Positions 1 to 6,149 of a stretch of DNA of 8,901 nt are shown here, one piece after another. The first letter of the stretch is position 1. Each line of letters begins with the position of its first letter. The position numbers were made by a program, and so were the translations under genes. Below the pieces are notes generated by a model. It searched no databases. It was not told the DNA's origin and saw only the letters and a program-made list of their open reading frames with translations. The DNA lies in contig JACZSS010000068.1 of the NCBI GenBank assembly GCA_022574115.1, positions 1-8,901 on the forward strand, written 5' to 3'. The DNA is from Candidatus Heimdallarchaeota archaeon. Lineage in GTDB: Archaea; Asgardarchaeota; Heimdallarchaeia; Heimdallarchaeales; Kariarchaeaceae.

Positions 1-157
1 CATCCTCTTCTCTGGACACATACCCCATTTGGTTGAGTTCCTCTTCTGGAATCAACCAGTGGTTCTTATGGTCACAATGAGGGCAAGTGCCCTTGGTCAA
101 ACCCTTCGATTGAAAGAACCTTGTCCCGCGCTTTCCTTGCATTGAAGCGGGCTGCAT
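1..157 (-). CDS. Partial zinc-knuckle protein fragment, runs off window
   Basis: An open frame continues to the window edge, one frame away from the disrupted reductase reading frame that overlaps it. Reading from an ATG at 157 gives 52 residues. They include CPHC followed by DHKNH (Cys25, Cys28, His30, His33), which looks like the first knuckle of a zinc ribbon, then an acidic helix and 'MGYVSRE'. The base composition is about half GC, clearly above the rest of the window. The other frame just upstream on this strand (about nt 205-115) reads as a helix-turn-helix-like stretch starting at SWEAVAELM. Together they suggest one original gene, DNA-binding helix-turn-helix then zinc ribbon, broken by a one-base shift near nt 115, or two frames of a decayed mobile-element gene. 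The start is uncertain (ATG at 157 or 142), and the C-terminus is not in the window. Function is not known; a recombinase- or transposon-associated protein is only a guess. Confidence 0.4.
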   Translation of the reverse strand, partial: MQPASMQGKRGTRFFQSKGLTKGTCPHCDHKNHWLIPEEELNQMGYVSREED

Positions 158-413
158 CTCTCGTCAAGCCTGTCATCAATTCGGCAACTGCTTCCCAGGA
201 GTTATTGGAGTCGTAGTACATCCGCATCCGATTTTCGAGTGCAGCCTTATCTATGGCATCTCCGCAAGTTTTGTCTCCGATTATATCTCTTGACTTTTTA
301 TCAATGATAACTACAGAGTAGCCGTGCTTTGCAACGGTGATCGCACAGCTTACTCCTGCGGGACCACCACCAACTATAATTAGATCATAGTCGAACTCAT
401 TTTCGGAGAGCAC
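72..413 (-). pseudogene. Truncated geranylgeranyl reductase, N-terminal FAD-binding part only
   Basis: The first ~58 residues are a clear geranylgeranyl reductase N-terminus: a Rossmann FAD-binding motif GGGPAG (15-20), an acidic residue ending the second strand (VIIDKK, Asp38), and the family signature G-D-K-x-C-G-D-A (46-53). In archaea these flavoenzymes reduce the double bonds of geranylgeranyl chains in membrane lipids. Family members are roughly 400 residues or more; this frame stops at 113. After about residue 58 (nt ~240) the sequence no longer looks like a reductase and becomes a higher-GC, helix-turn-helix-like segment. The gene is therefore cut by an insertion, a rearrangement or an assembly join. 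The start is GTG at 413; no ATG precedes it in frame and no convincing ribosome-binding site is visible. It is very unlikely to be active as it stands, and the rest of the gene may lie elsewhere beyond the window. Confidence 0.7.
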
Positions 414-536
414 TAGTTTGAGATGTAAGGGATTATTCTTGAAGTTTTCAATCCTAACAGTAGAGCGGATGAAGTTTAGTGAGACAATTAATCAAGAATA
501 TCATTATCCTGCAAAACTGACTATTGATCAATCGAT

Positions 537-562
537 CTCATTGACAGCTTTGTGTCAATGAG
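537..562. repeat. Perfect 10-bp inverted repeat (hairpin)
   Basis: CTCATTGACA (537-546) and TGTCAATGAG (553-562) are perfect reverse complements separated by a 6-base loop, GCTTTG. It lies about 85 bp past the cofilin stop codon and about 125 bp before the reductase start, both on the minus strand. It could be a 3'-end RNA hairpin of the cofilin transcript or a protein-binding palindrome. No T-run follows it on either strand, so a simple intrinsic terminator is not supported. The remaining bases of 414-645 are AT-rich non-coding sequence with no other gene that I can see. Confidence 0.5.
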
Positions 563-645
563 TGCAATTTCATCTTAAGTGCAGAATTCCTCCCTCTTGG
601 GAAGTTCCTAGAACAATTATTTTGGTATTTAATTCACTAAATTGT

Positions 646-1071
646 TTAATTGTTAATTCCTTGGGTCTTATAGACCTGCTTGATAATTTTATCCATTTCT
701 AGTTCTTTTTTTTCCTCACACTGAAGCTGAGCCGCAATACCTCTAAAATATTTAATGATTAATGTTTTTGAGCTTGCATACTGCATTCGCAGTCTCACAG
801 GGCTTTCCATTGGCATCCAGAAGACAAAAACTGTTTTTACGACTTCTATATTCGCCCGATTTTTTAACGGGATATCATAGAGAACATATCGTGGTTCGTT
901 TTCTGGAAGAGCTGATACTACAGTCTGAAAGTTGCCGTCAAGTTCTTCGGACTCAACTTCAATCGTTTCATCATTGATCTTGAGAACTAAACCGCCTGCT
1001 GTCTTTCGAAATCGCATATCATCATACCTCTTAATGGTTTCTTCCTGAATAATTAAACCGGACATTGACAC
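646..1071 (-). CDS. ADF/cofilin-family actin-binding protein
   Basis: This 141-residue protein looks like a complete ADF/cofilin, the family that binds and severs actin filaments in the cytoplasm. The N-terminus (SGLIIQEETIKRYDDMRFRK, residues 4-23) lines up without gaps with the start of eukaryotic cofilins as I recall them (SGV...IK.F.DMK.RK), placing Ser4 at the serine that animals phosphorylate. Next come the core strands, LPENEPRYVLYD (55-66), like LP..DCRYA(I/L)YD, and then FVFWMPMESPVRLRMQYASSK (82-102). The last is the diagnostic strand plus long actin-binding helix, matching F.W.P..APVRSKM.YASSKD. Basic residues Arg93, Arg95 and Lys102 match actin-contact positions; the usual Asp after the last Lys is Thr103. 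Length equals that of yeast cofilin (143), and there is no transmembrane or gelsolin-like repeat. The start is GTG at 1071 with GTGATC four bases upstream; ATG at 1065 (MSGL...) is equally plausible. Composition matches the neighbours. The family call is firm; in vivo activity is inferred. Confidence 0.93.
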   Translation of the reverse strand: MSMSGLIIQEETIKRYDDMRFRKTAGGLVLKINDETIEVESEELDGNFQTVVSALPENEPRYVLYDIPLKNRANIEVVKTVFVFWMPMESPVRLRMQYASSKTLIIKYFRGIAAQLQCEEKKELEMDKIIKQVYKTQGINN

Positions 1072-1283
1072 TTTTGATCACTCAAACAAATCTATAATTC
1101 AAATTTAAAGAGGCGATTATTATAGATAAATATATCCACTACTTCTGTAGTAGTTTCTGCAATGATTCAGCCTGAATTATCATTTTAAGACCTATAAGTG
1201 TGAAATCTGTTTCCAAGGAGCAATGTATTTACAACCCACAAAGAATCATATTATTATGACTCCATTTTGCTAAGAATTTAATT
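1072..1283. promoter_or_regulatory. Shared divergent promoter region of cofilin and radical SAM genes
   Basis: This 212-bp AT-rich gap separates two divergent starts. For the minus-strand cofilin gene, TATA-like stretches are readable at about 1113-1136 (complement ATATATTTATC...) and 1101-1109 (TTTAAATTT). GTGATC at 1081-1076 fits an archaeal Shine-Dalgarno. For the plus-strand gene, ATATTATTATG at about 1248-1258 lies some 30 bp before the GTG start with no Shine-Dalgarno, as expected of a leaderless archaeal transcript. Two weak inverted repeats also occur: 1138-1154 (6-bp arms) and 1165-1177 (ATTCAG-C-CTGAAT). The promoter elements are inferred from spacing and composition only. Confidence 0.4.
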
Positions 1284-2594
1284 GTGACATCTTTGAACGA
1301 AGCCTGTTTAGTATTCCCATTTTCGAGAGACAATGCAAATGCCATCAGTGCATTACTTGCTTCTTTAGATATTCATCCACAATTGAACAAATTAGCTGTT
1401 TTCTTGCCTTCTCTCAACCAAGGTATTTCTTCATTAAACGAAGGTGCACTAGAATTTAAGAAAATAATTCTTGCTTTTAGTGTTTACAGTACCCAATTGG
1501 ACCAAGTCAGTCATCAGATTGACCAATACCGAGATTTATTCAAAAATAAAAAGCTTCTTGTTTTCGCAGGTGGTCCTCATCCAATTGGAGATCCTTTTTC
1601 CATGCTATACAACGGGGCAGATATTGTTTGCACTGGTGAAGGAGAAATCACGTTTACTGATGTGCTTGCTCGTTACATCTCGGATCAGTCACTACTGGAT
1701 ATCAAGGGAATTGCAATTTTAACTCACAACAAACGATTAATAAAAAATCCCAAATCTGATTTTGTTGACTTGAACTCTTTTCCATCTTTTTCATTCAAGA
1801 GAGGGCTCATCAGGCCGATTGAAATCACGAGAGGTTGCGCATGGAAGTGCAGATTTTGCCAAATACGAAGCAAAGGGATTCCTGTTAAGCACCGGTCCGT
1901 AAGTGAAATCCTCAAATATGTAGACTTCACAGTGAAACACTTTTCTCAGCGACGGGCGGACATTCGATTTATTAGTCCAAATGCTCTTTCCTACGGTTCT
2001 CAAGATGGCAAATCTTTGAATTTGAAAATAATTGAGGAGTTGCTTTCAGGTATACGAAAACTAATTGGAGCTGAAGGAAAAATATATTTCGGTAGCTTTC
2101 CATCAGAACTTAGACCTGAAACTATAACGCCGGAAAGTGCGAAATTGTTAAAGAAATACACCAATGTCTCAAAATTAATTTTAGGAGGACAATCTGGTTC
2201 TGATCGTGTGTTGGAGCTATCTGATCGGGGTCATGATGTAGCAGAAACAGAGAGAGCTGTAGCACTCCTGATCAAAGAGGGTTTTGAAGTTGATGTCGAC
2301 ATTATTTTTGGTCTACCGGGAGAAGAAGATGAGGATGTCAAACAAACTATATCCCACATGGAAAAATTGGTAAAACTAGGAGCTAGAATACATTCTCATA
2401 CCTTTCTTCCTCTAGTTGGCACTCCATTTGCTTCTTCGAAGCCAGGAAAGATTAACTCTCAATATCTTCAGCTAATTTCTGAATTTCAAGGATACCGGCT
2501 TCTTTCAGGACAACATGAGAAACAACAAGAGGAAGCGAAGTTGTTGGCATCGAGAAGAAGTGAGGAAAAAGAGATCAGAAGAAGCTATTCTTGA
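1284..2594 (+). CDS. B12-binding-type radical SAM protein, MJ1487-like
   Basis: The protein has 436 residues. The N-terminal ~150 residues resemble the cobalamin-binding Rossmann-like domain found ahead of many radical SAM enzymes, with AGGPHPIGDP (95-104) and GADIVCTGEGE (111-121). The cobalamin-ligand motif DxHxxG is not present, so B12 binding is doubtful. The radical SAM core begins at EITRGCAWKCRFC: Cys185, Cys189 and Cys192 form the CxxxCxxC that holds the SAM-cleaving 4Fe-4S cluster. Later core motifs are GGQSGSDRVLELSDRGH (301-317) and DIIFGLPGEE (339-348). The gene arrangement and motifs match the archaeal family named after Methanocaldococcus MJ_1487, whose substrate is not known to me. 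The start is GTG at 1284; there is no upstream ribosome-binding site, and the TATA spacing suggests a leaderless message. It ends 42 bp from the converging DinB gene. Family is confident, reaction unknown. Confidence 0.88.
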   Translation: MTSLNEACLVFPFSRDNANAISALLASLDIHPQLNKLAVFLPSLNQGISSLNEGALEFKKIILAFSVYSTQLDQVSHQIDQYRDLFKNKKLLVFAGGPHPIGDPFSMLYNGADIVCTGEGEITFTDVLARYISDQSLLDIKGIAILTHNKRLIKNPKSDFVDLNSFPSFSFKRGLIRPIEITRGCAWKCRFCQIRSKGIPVKHRSVSEILKYVDFTVKHFSQRRADIRFISPNALSYGSQDGKSLNLKIIEELLSGIRKLIGAEGKIYFGSFPSELRPETITPESAKLLKKYTNVSKLILGGQSGSDRVLELSDRGHDVAETERAVALLIKEGFEVDVDIIFGLPGEEDEDVKQTISHMEKLVKLGARIHSHTFLPLVGTPFASSKPGKINSQYLQLISEFQGYRLLSGQHEKQQEEAKLLASRRSEEKEIRRSYS

Positions 2595-2636
2595 ATGTTT
2601 TGTAATCTGTCATCGCAACTCTGATCGTTCTTAGAA

Positions 2637-3125
2637 TTACTGGTCGGTTGTTTGGTCAATTAAGAACCAATAGTAATCTGTGATAGGAACTTTTTGATCA
2701 AGTTTTCTCAATAAAGTCACAATTTGACCTCGGTGATAGGTTGCGTGATTAGCGAGATTGAAAATTAACTGAAACCGAGTCAATTTTGTCTCCACATTAT
2801 CCTCCTCGAGCGTAAAAGTTAATCTGTTATCGTTTTTCATAAATTCAGACCATTTGGAATGATATGACTGTATAAAATCCATTAATTCTCTGTTGGAAAG
2901 CGTAGATATATTCTCAACGTCCTGACGCCAATCGATTTTATTAATATCATAATACCAAGCCAAGTATTCTTCTGCAAGATGAATTAATCTTTGTCTGATC
3001 GAACCAGTATTAGATCCATGATCAAGTGAGATTTGATCATCGGATATCGATTTTAAAAGCTCAAAAATGACGTTGTCTGCCCACTGCGTGTAGTTAAGAA
3101 ATATCTCAACTTCTGGATCTTCCAT
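2637..3125 (-). CDS. DinB/YfiT-fold metal-binding protein
   Basis: This 162-residue soluble protein begins LNYTQWADNVIFELL, the first helix typical of DinB-superfamily four-helix bundles. The three expected metal-ligand histidines are present: His49 (IRQRLIHLAEEY) and the pair His127/His131 in NHATYHRGQI, the best recognised family motif. Length is normal for the superfamily (about 150-170). Members include thiol-dependent S-transferases (bacillithiol or mycothiol users) and many proteins of unknown role induced by DNA damage in bacteria. Nothing here tells which substrate is used, and the DinB name should not be taken as evidence for DNA repair; it is not DNA polymerase IV. ATG start at 3125. 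It is divergent from the GNAT gene across only 73 bp. Confidence 0.88.
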   Translation of the reverse strand: MEDPEVEIFLNYTQWADNVIFELLKSISDDQISLDHGSNTGSIRQRLIHLAEEYLAWYYDINKIDWRQDVENISTLSNRELMDFIQSYHSKWSEFMKNDNRLTFTLEEDNVETKLTRFQLIFNLANHATYHRGQIVTLLRKLDQKVPITDYYWFLIDQTTDQ

Positions 3126-3198
3126 GATTAGGATAAGTTTAGTAACCTTTTCAAGATGTTGCCACTAATTGAGCTACCTCAATCATTAAGAGCAACAA

Positions 3199-3615
3199 AT
3201 GATCAATTTGGTTGTGAATATTACTTATTCTAGTCAACGTAAACTGTCTGTAGAAGAATTTATATCAATTCTTAATCGTTCAGGCTTGGCTGAGGGAAGA
3301 CCAGTCTCAGATATCCCACGATTAGAAAAAATGTTAAAACATGGGACTGTCCTTATTACAGTCTGGGATGATGAATTATTGGTCGGAGTTGGGCGGACGA
3401 TTACTGATTACTCGTTCTGTTCATATATGTCCGATTTAGCGGTCGATAAAAACTGTCAAAGACAAGGTATTGGAAAAATAATAATTGATATAACTCGAGA
3501 AATTATCGGCAAGGATGTAATGTTATTACTTGTTTCTGCCCCAGCGGCCAATATATATTACGCGAAAGTTGGTTTTGTTAAAATGGACCGAGCTTGGATT
3601 ATGATGCCAGACTAG
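3199..3615 (+). CDS. GNAT-family N-acetyltransferase
   Basis: A 138-residue single-domain acetyltransferase that would move an acetyl group from acetyl-CoA to an amine. Motif A is clear: the strand YMSDLAVDKNCQ (77-88) leads into Q87-R-Q-G-I-G92, the pyrophosphate-binding Q/RxxGxG turn, then a helix. Motif B is present near the end as the strand LLLVSAP (109-115) followed by ANIYYAKVGFVKMD (117-130), with the tyrosine commonly placed as general acid. The N-terminal helices (IPRLEKMLKHGTVLITVWDDELLVGVGR) give the usual alpha1-alpha2 and strand arrangement. The acceptor cannot be deduced. ATG start at 3199. Its stop codon is one base from the stop of the convergent primase-like gene, so the two messages overlap at their 3' ends. 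Confidence 0.88.
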   Translation: MINLVVNITYSSQRKLSVEEFISILNRSGLAEGRPVSDIPRLEKMLKHGTVLITVWDDELLVGVGRTITDYSFCSYMSDLAVDKNCQRQGIGKIIIDITREIIGKDVMLLLVSAPAANIYYAKVGFVKMDRAWIMMPD

Positions 3616-3616
3616 C

Positions 3617-4387
3617 TTAATTATGCCAATCTTCGAGTTGATATGTATTTTGTAAGGTGGTTAAATCTGCCTTTATCAAGTTCTCAACAAATAATTCACT
3701 TACAATTCTACCCGTGAACGCATTGAGTGAGCCAACAATCGGAACCACACGTCGTGTGTCTACCGCACTACGGTGGTCAATTTCATTGTCGACCCTCGCT
3801 TGGATGTTTTGATGAACAGTTTTTCTAATTTGTTTATCAATTTTTTCTCTTTGTCCTCGTCCCCATATTTCTCTGTTTGACTTACCAGTTAAATACTCGT
3901 TTTCATCAATTGAGAGCCAAACATGGACCGATTTATTTCCAGAATAAATTAATCTGTAACCTTGATCCCAATCTTCACAAACCTGAATTGCTGTTTGAAC
4001 CGATTTGACGAATGTATCATCATTTTCAAGGACAATAATTCCAGTTTTTAACATATAATGAGGCTGCTTTTTTTCTATTTCAATAGGAGAGAGCCATTCC
4101 GCCACACTCTGGAAGATCCTATATGGTATGAACTGACAATCAATGAGGGATTGGATATTCTCTGCTAGTGTATGATTATAGATTCTACGCTTGTTAGTTT
4201 TACGTTGTAATATTACCCACTGAGCTTGATTATCGCGAAGATTAAGTCCAAACACCTTGATATATCGGAATTTTAACTGTATTGAATCGTGAAATTCCCA
4301 ATTATTGTAGTAGGATCGAACTAAATTAACTTGATGCTCATTCATTTTTCCATTTTGTAATGAGTAGTCAACTTCCATTTCGTCCAT
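3617..4387 (-). CDS. Short, diverged archaeo-eukaryotic primase small-subunit-like protein
   Basis: This 256-residue protein follows the order of motifs in primase small subunits (PriS/Prim1), which make RNA primers for replication. An N-terminal LVRSYYNNW segment (22-30) and the FIPYRIFQSVAEWLSP stretch (86-101) match the PriS N-domain. Motif I, normally hFDhD, reads VLENDD (119-124), so Glu121 and Asp123 are the likely metal ligands. Motif II, normally SGRRGxH, reads SGNKSVHVW (149-157): Ser149, Gly150 and His155 are kept, but the arginines and the following glycine are replaced. Motif III is well kept: ID (203-204, Asp204 the third acid), then DTRRVVPIVGSLNAFTGRIV (210-229), with SLN for the usual SLH. 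It is much shorter than typical PriS (over 300), and no zinc-binding cysteine cluster is visible. The start is ATG at 4387, with GAGGT 13 bases upstream. It may be the only PriS, a paralogue, or an element-derived prim-pol; activity is uncertain. Confidence 0.75.
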   Translation of the reverse strand: MDEMEVDYSLQNGKMNEHQVNLVRSYYNNWEFHDSIQLKFRYIKVFGLNLRDNQAQWVILQRKTNKRRIYNHTLAENIQSLIDCQFIPYRIFQSVAEWLSPIEIEKKQPHYMLKTGIIVLENDDTFVKSVQTAIQVCEDWDQGYRLIYSGNKSVHVWLSIDENEYLTGKSNREIWGRGQREKIDKQIRKTVHQNIQARVDNEIDHRSAVDTRRVVPIVGSLNAFTGRIVSELFVENLIKADLTTLQNTYQLEDWHN

Positions 4388-4425
4388 TCTGATGTTTATG
4401 ACCTCAAAATTTAAGGTTGTTATCT

Positions 4426-4443
4426 AAACGAAAAATTTCGTTT
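4426..4443. promoter_or_regulatory. Palindrome midway between divergent genes, candidate operator
   Basis: AAACGAAA (4426-4433) and TTTCGTTT (4436-4443) are perfect reverse complements separated by AA. The centre is about 47 bp from the primase-like start (4387) and 52 bp from the membrane-protein start (4487), so it is central in the 99-bp divergent region. This placement fits a dyad-binding regulator acting on both genes. The regulator is unknown, and no second copy was noticed in the window. Confidence 0.4.
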
Positions 4444-4486
4444 ACTGAAACTAATAACTTAAGTTAACTAAGAATACAATTTAGTC

Positions 4487-4879
4487 ATGACATATAGCAG
4501 AGAAGGTATGCGTAAATACTTCCTCCCCATTTACATTATATGGGCATTTGTGAGCCCCACGATTATCATCATGGTAATTAACTTATCGAATGATAGACTC
4601 TTCTCTTTCTATGCACTTTTTGGTTTAATTTGGCCTTTAACTTTTGTAGTGTATCCTGCATTCTATGCATCTTTTCAAGACAGTCCAGGTACATTTAATT
4701 TATTTTGGGTTTCCGGAATTGAGCTAGAAATCAAGACTTGGGGAGTGGTTTTTTTCGCGGTCGCTTGGATTGGACCGGTAATTCATCTCATCCTGGCATT
4801 GTGGTTTCACAAGATAGCTGTAGCTCTCCGAGAGGAAAAAAAAATTGGCTGGGGAGATTACTTCGCTGGATTTCTGTAA
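4487..4879 (+). CDS. Small three-helix membrane protein, function unknown
   Basis: I do not recognise this 130-residue protein. Hydrophobicity by eye gives three membrane segments, at about 11-32 (YFLPIYIIWAFVSP...), 38-62 (LFSFYALFGLIWPLTFVVYPAF) and 84-108 (TWGVVFFAVAWIGPVIHLIL...). The N-terminus is basic (SREGMRK) and the C-terminal tail is charged (REEKKIGWGDYFAGFL). There are prolines in the middle of the first and second helices, no cysteines and no obvious catalytic residues. ATG start at 4487. It reads in the same direction as the next gene with a 72-bp gap, so co-transcription is possible but not shown. The divergent partner is the primase-like gene. Confidence 0.7.
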   Translation: MTYSREGMRKYFLPIYIIWAFVSPTIIIMVINLSNDRLFSFYALFGLIWPLTFVVYPAFYASFQDSPGTFNLFWVSGIELEIKTWGVVFFAVAWIGPVIHLILALWFHKIAVALREEKKIGWGDYFAGFL

Positions 4880-4951
4880 TTGAAAATTAATTTATCAGTG
4901 GAGTAAGAATTAAAGATAGAAGATAAAAAATGGTGTAAGCAACTTAATTGG

Positions 4952-6148
4952 ATGAGACCTCAGCTGAACGCGGTTATCGTAGAAGAATTTTCGGAAGATT
5001 CTACTAAAGTTCTCATCAAATACCGAGGAAACCACGACCTTCACGGAATTGAACTTCATGGCGTAGATGCCGATCTTAGTTGGTTAAAAGGGGAGAGTAA
5101 ACAACTGATACCATCAGATGATGATGAGCAAGATTATTTGATATATTCTCTCCAGATCATCCTGGAACATCAGTGTGAATTTAGAGCTCGTGGCTATGAA
5201 GATGATGACGACTATTGGGAAGAAAGAAATCACATTCTAAAACGGAATAAAGATGGGTCAATTGAGCTAGAAACAGAAGAGGAAGTGATGGCACTTCTTG
5301 ATTATAGACCCATTGCTCCAAGAATTGCTCCCAAGTTGATGGGGATACATTTGTTGAATATAAAGGACGATCACTCGGTAGTTCAAATAATTTATCGTGG
5401 AAGCCCACAGCTCGAGAATGCGGAGTTGCAAGGTATTGATGGTCATGAGGAAAATCGTGCCAGTCTTAGTTGGACGAAAAATGAAAGCGTAATGATGGAG
5501 CAATTAGGGGAAATTGAGGATGATCCAGTTTTTGTTATCCAAATTATTCTAACAACTTCAATCGAATTTCGGGCTCGAGGTAGCTATAATCTGGTTGATC
5601 ATTGGGAAAGTGGTGAAAATCACAAGATTTTTAGGCATGAAGATGGAACAATCGGGCTTGATCTCAATGATATAGTACTAGAGCAATTAGACTTCAAAAA
5701 CAAATTCCCATTAAATTTTGAACCGACACAAGATGAATCACTGAAATGCCTGAGGTTGGAATCAGCAACAAAACCTACGGTTTTACAATTTCTGATTTAC
5801 GTCTCAAATTGGTATACTGCTTACATGAAAGATCCATTCAATCAAGATATGTTTACTTTAATCCCTCGAATGGTTCGATACATCAAAACAGCAACTCGAA
5901 AACTGAGATCTGCTAAAGTTGATGAATTAGTTTTACCTATAACACACGCGCTCTACGACATCTACTCGTCGGTAATATTATTCATCGATGAGGATGAAGA
6001 TCAGCTGAAAGAGATTTTAAAAGGAAAAAAGCTAGAACTCGTCTTTGATCCGATGCTCGAAAAAGTGAAAAGATTAGACACCGAGAATATTGGGGATGAA
6101 GAGGACCGAGAAGTTCGACTGAGGCTTCTTTGGAGAGACTACCTTTAA
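4952..6148 (+). CDS. Tandem beta-sandwich-like module protein, possibly carbohydrate-binding
   Basis: This 398-residue, acidic, soluble-looking protein has no signal peptide and contains an internal duplication with a period of about 129 residues. Repeat 1 (about 18-118) and repeat 2 (about 141-248) share LSWLKGES/LSWTKNES (42 and 172), IYSLQIILEHQCEFRARG/VFVIQIILTTSIEFRARG (64 and 193), an aromatic-acid WE (89 and 218), and NHILKRNKDGSIELE/NHKIFRHEDGTIGLD (93 and 223). The pattern of a strand ending FRARG, then W-E, N-H and a D-G turn recalls starch/glycogen-binding beta-sandwich modules (..F.....WE.G.N....DG), but I cannot assign a CBM family. The C-terminal ~140 residues are mainly helical (YIKTATRKLRSAKVDELVL..., 310-328), end in charged segments and are unlike the repeats. 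Start ATG 4952 without a visible Shine-Dalgarno. Its stop is one base from that of the converging gene. Function is unknown. Confidence 0.72.
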   Translation: MRPQLNAVIVEEFSEDSTKVLIKYRGNHDLHGIELHGVDADLSWLKGESKQLIPSDDDEQDYLIYSLQIILEHQCEFRARGYEDDDDYWEERNHILKRNKDGSIELETEEEVMALLDYRPIAPRIAPKLMGIHLLNIKDDHSVVQIIYRGSPQLENAELQGIDGHEENRASLSWTKNESVMMEQLGEIEDDPVFVIQIILTTSIEFRARGSYNLVDHWESGENHKIFRHEDGTIGLDLNDIVLEQLDFKNKFPLNFEPTQDESLKCLRLESATKPTVLQFLIYVSNWYTAYMKDPFNQDMFTLIPRMVRYIKTATRKLRSAKVDELVLPITHALYDIYSSVILFIDEDEDQLKEILKGKKLELVFDPMLEKVKRLDTENIGDEEDREVRLRLLWRDYL

Positions 6149-6149
6149 A

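Noticed and set aside
762..977. Plus-strand open frame of 71 codons
   Set aside because: It lies entirely antisense to the well-supported cofilin gene and has no domain-like pattern of its own.
646..1071. Possible eukaryotic contamination as the source of the cofilin gene
   Set aside because: Adjacent genes on both sides are intronless and archaeal in type, with similar composition and short prokaryote-like spacing and starts. This cannot be fully excluded without read data.
646..1071. Gelsolin-domain protein rather than cofilin
   Set aside because: Gelsolin repeats lack the N-terminal S-G extension and the PVR.RM.YASSK helix seen here; the match is specific to ADF/cofilin.
1138..1177. Short inverted repeats ACTACT/AGTAGT and ATTCAG/CTGAAT as operators
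   Set aside because: Arms of six bases in AT-rich intergenic DNA occur easily by chance; they are mentioned under the promoter region but not called as sites.
1471..2003. Extra open frames inside the radical SAM gene on both strands
   Set aside because: Overlapped by a gene with intact CxxxCxxC and later core motifs; these are shadow frames.
5181..5503. Two minus-strand open frames of 75 and 78 codons
   Set aside because: Both are antisense to the tandem-module protein, whose internal repeat proves the plus-strand frame; their residue make-up looks random.
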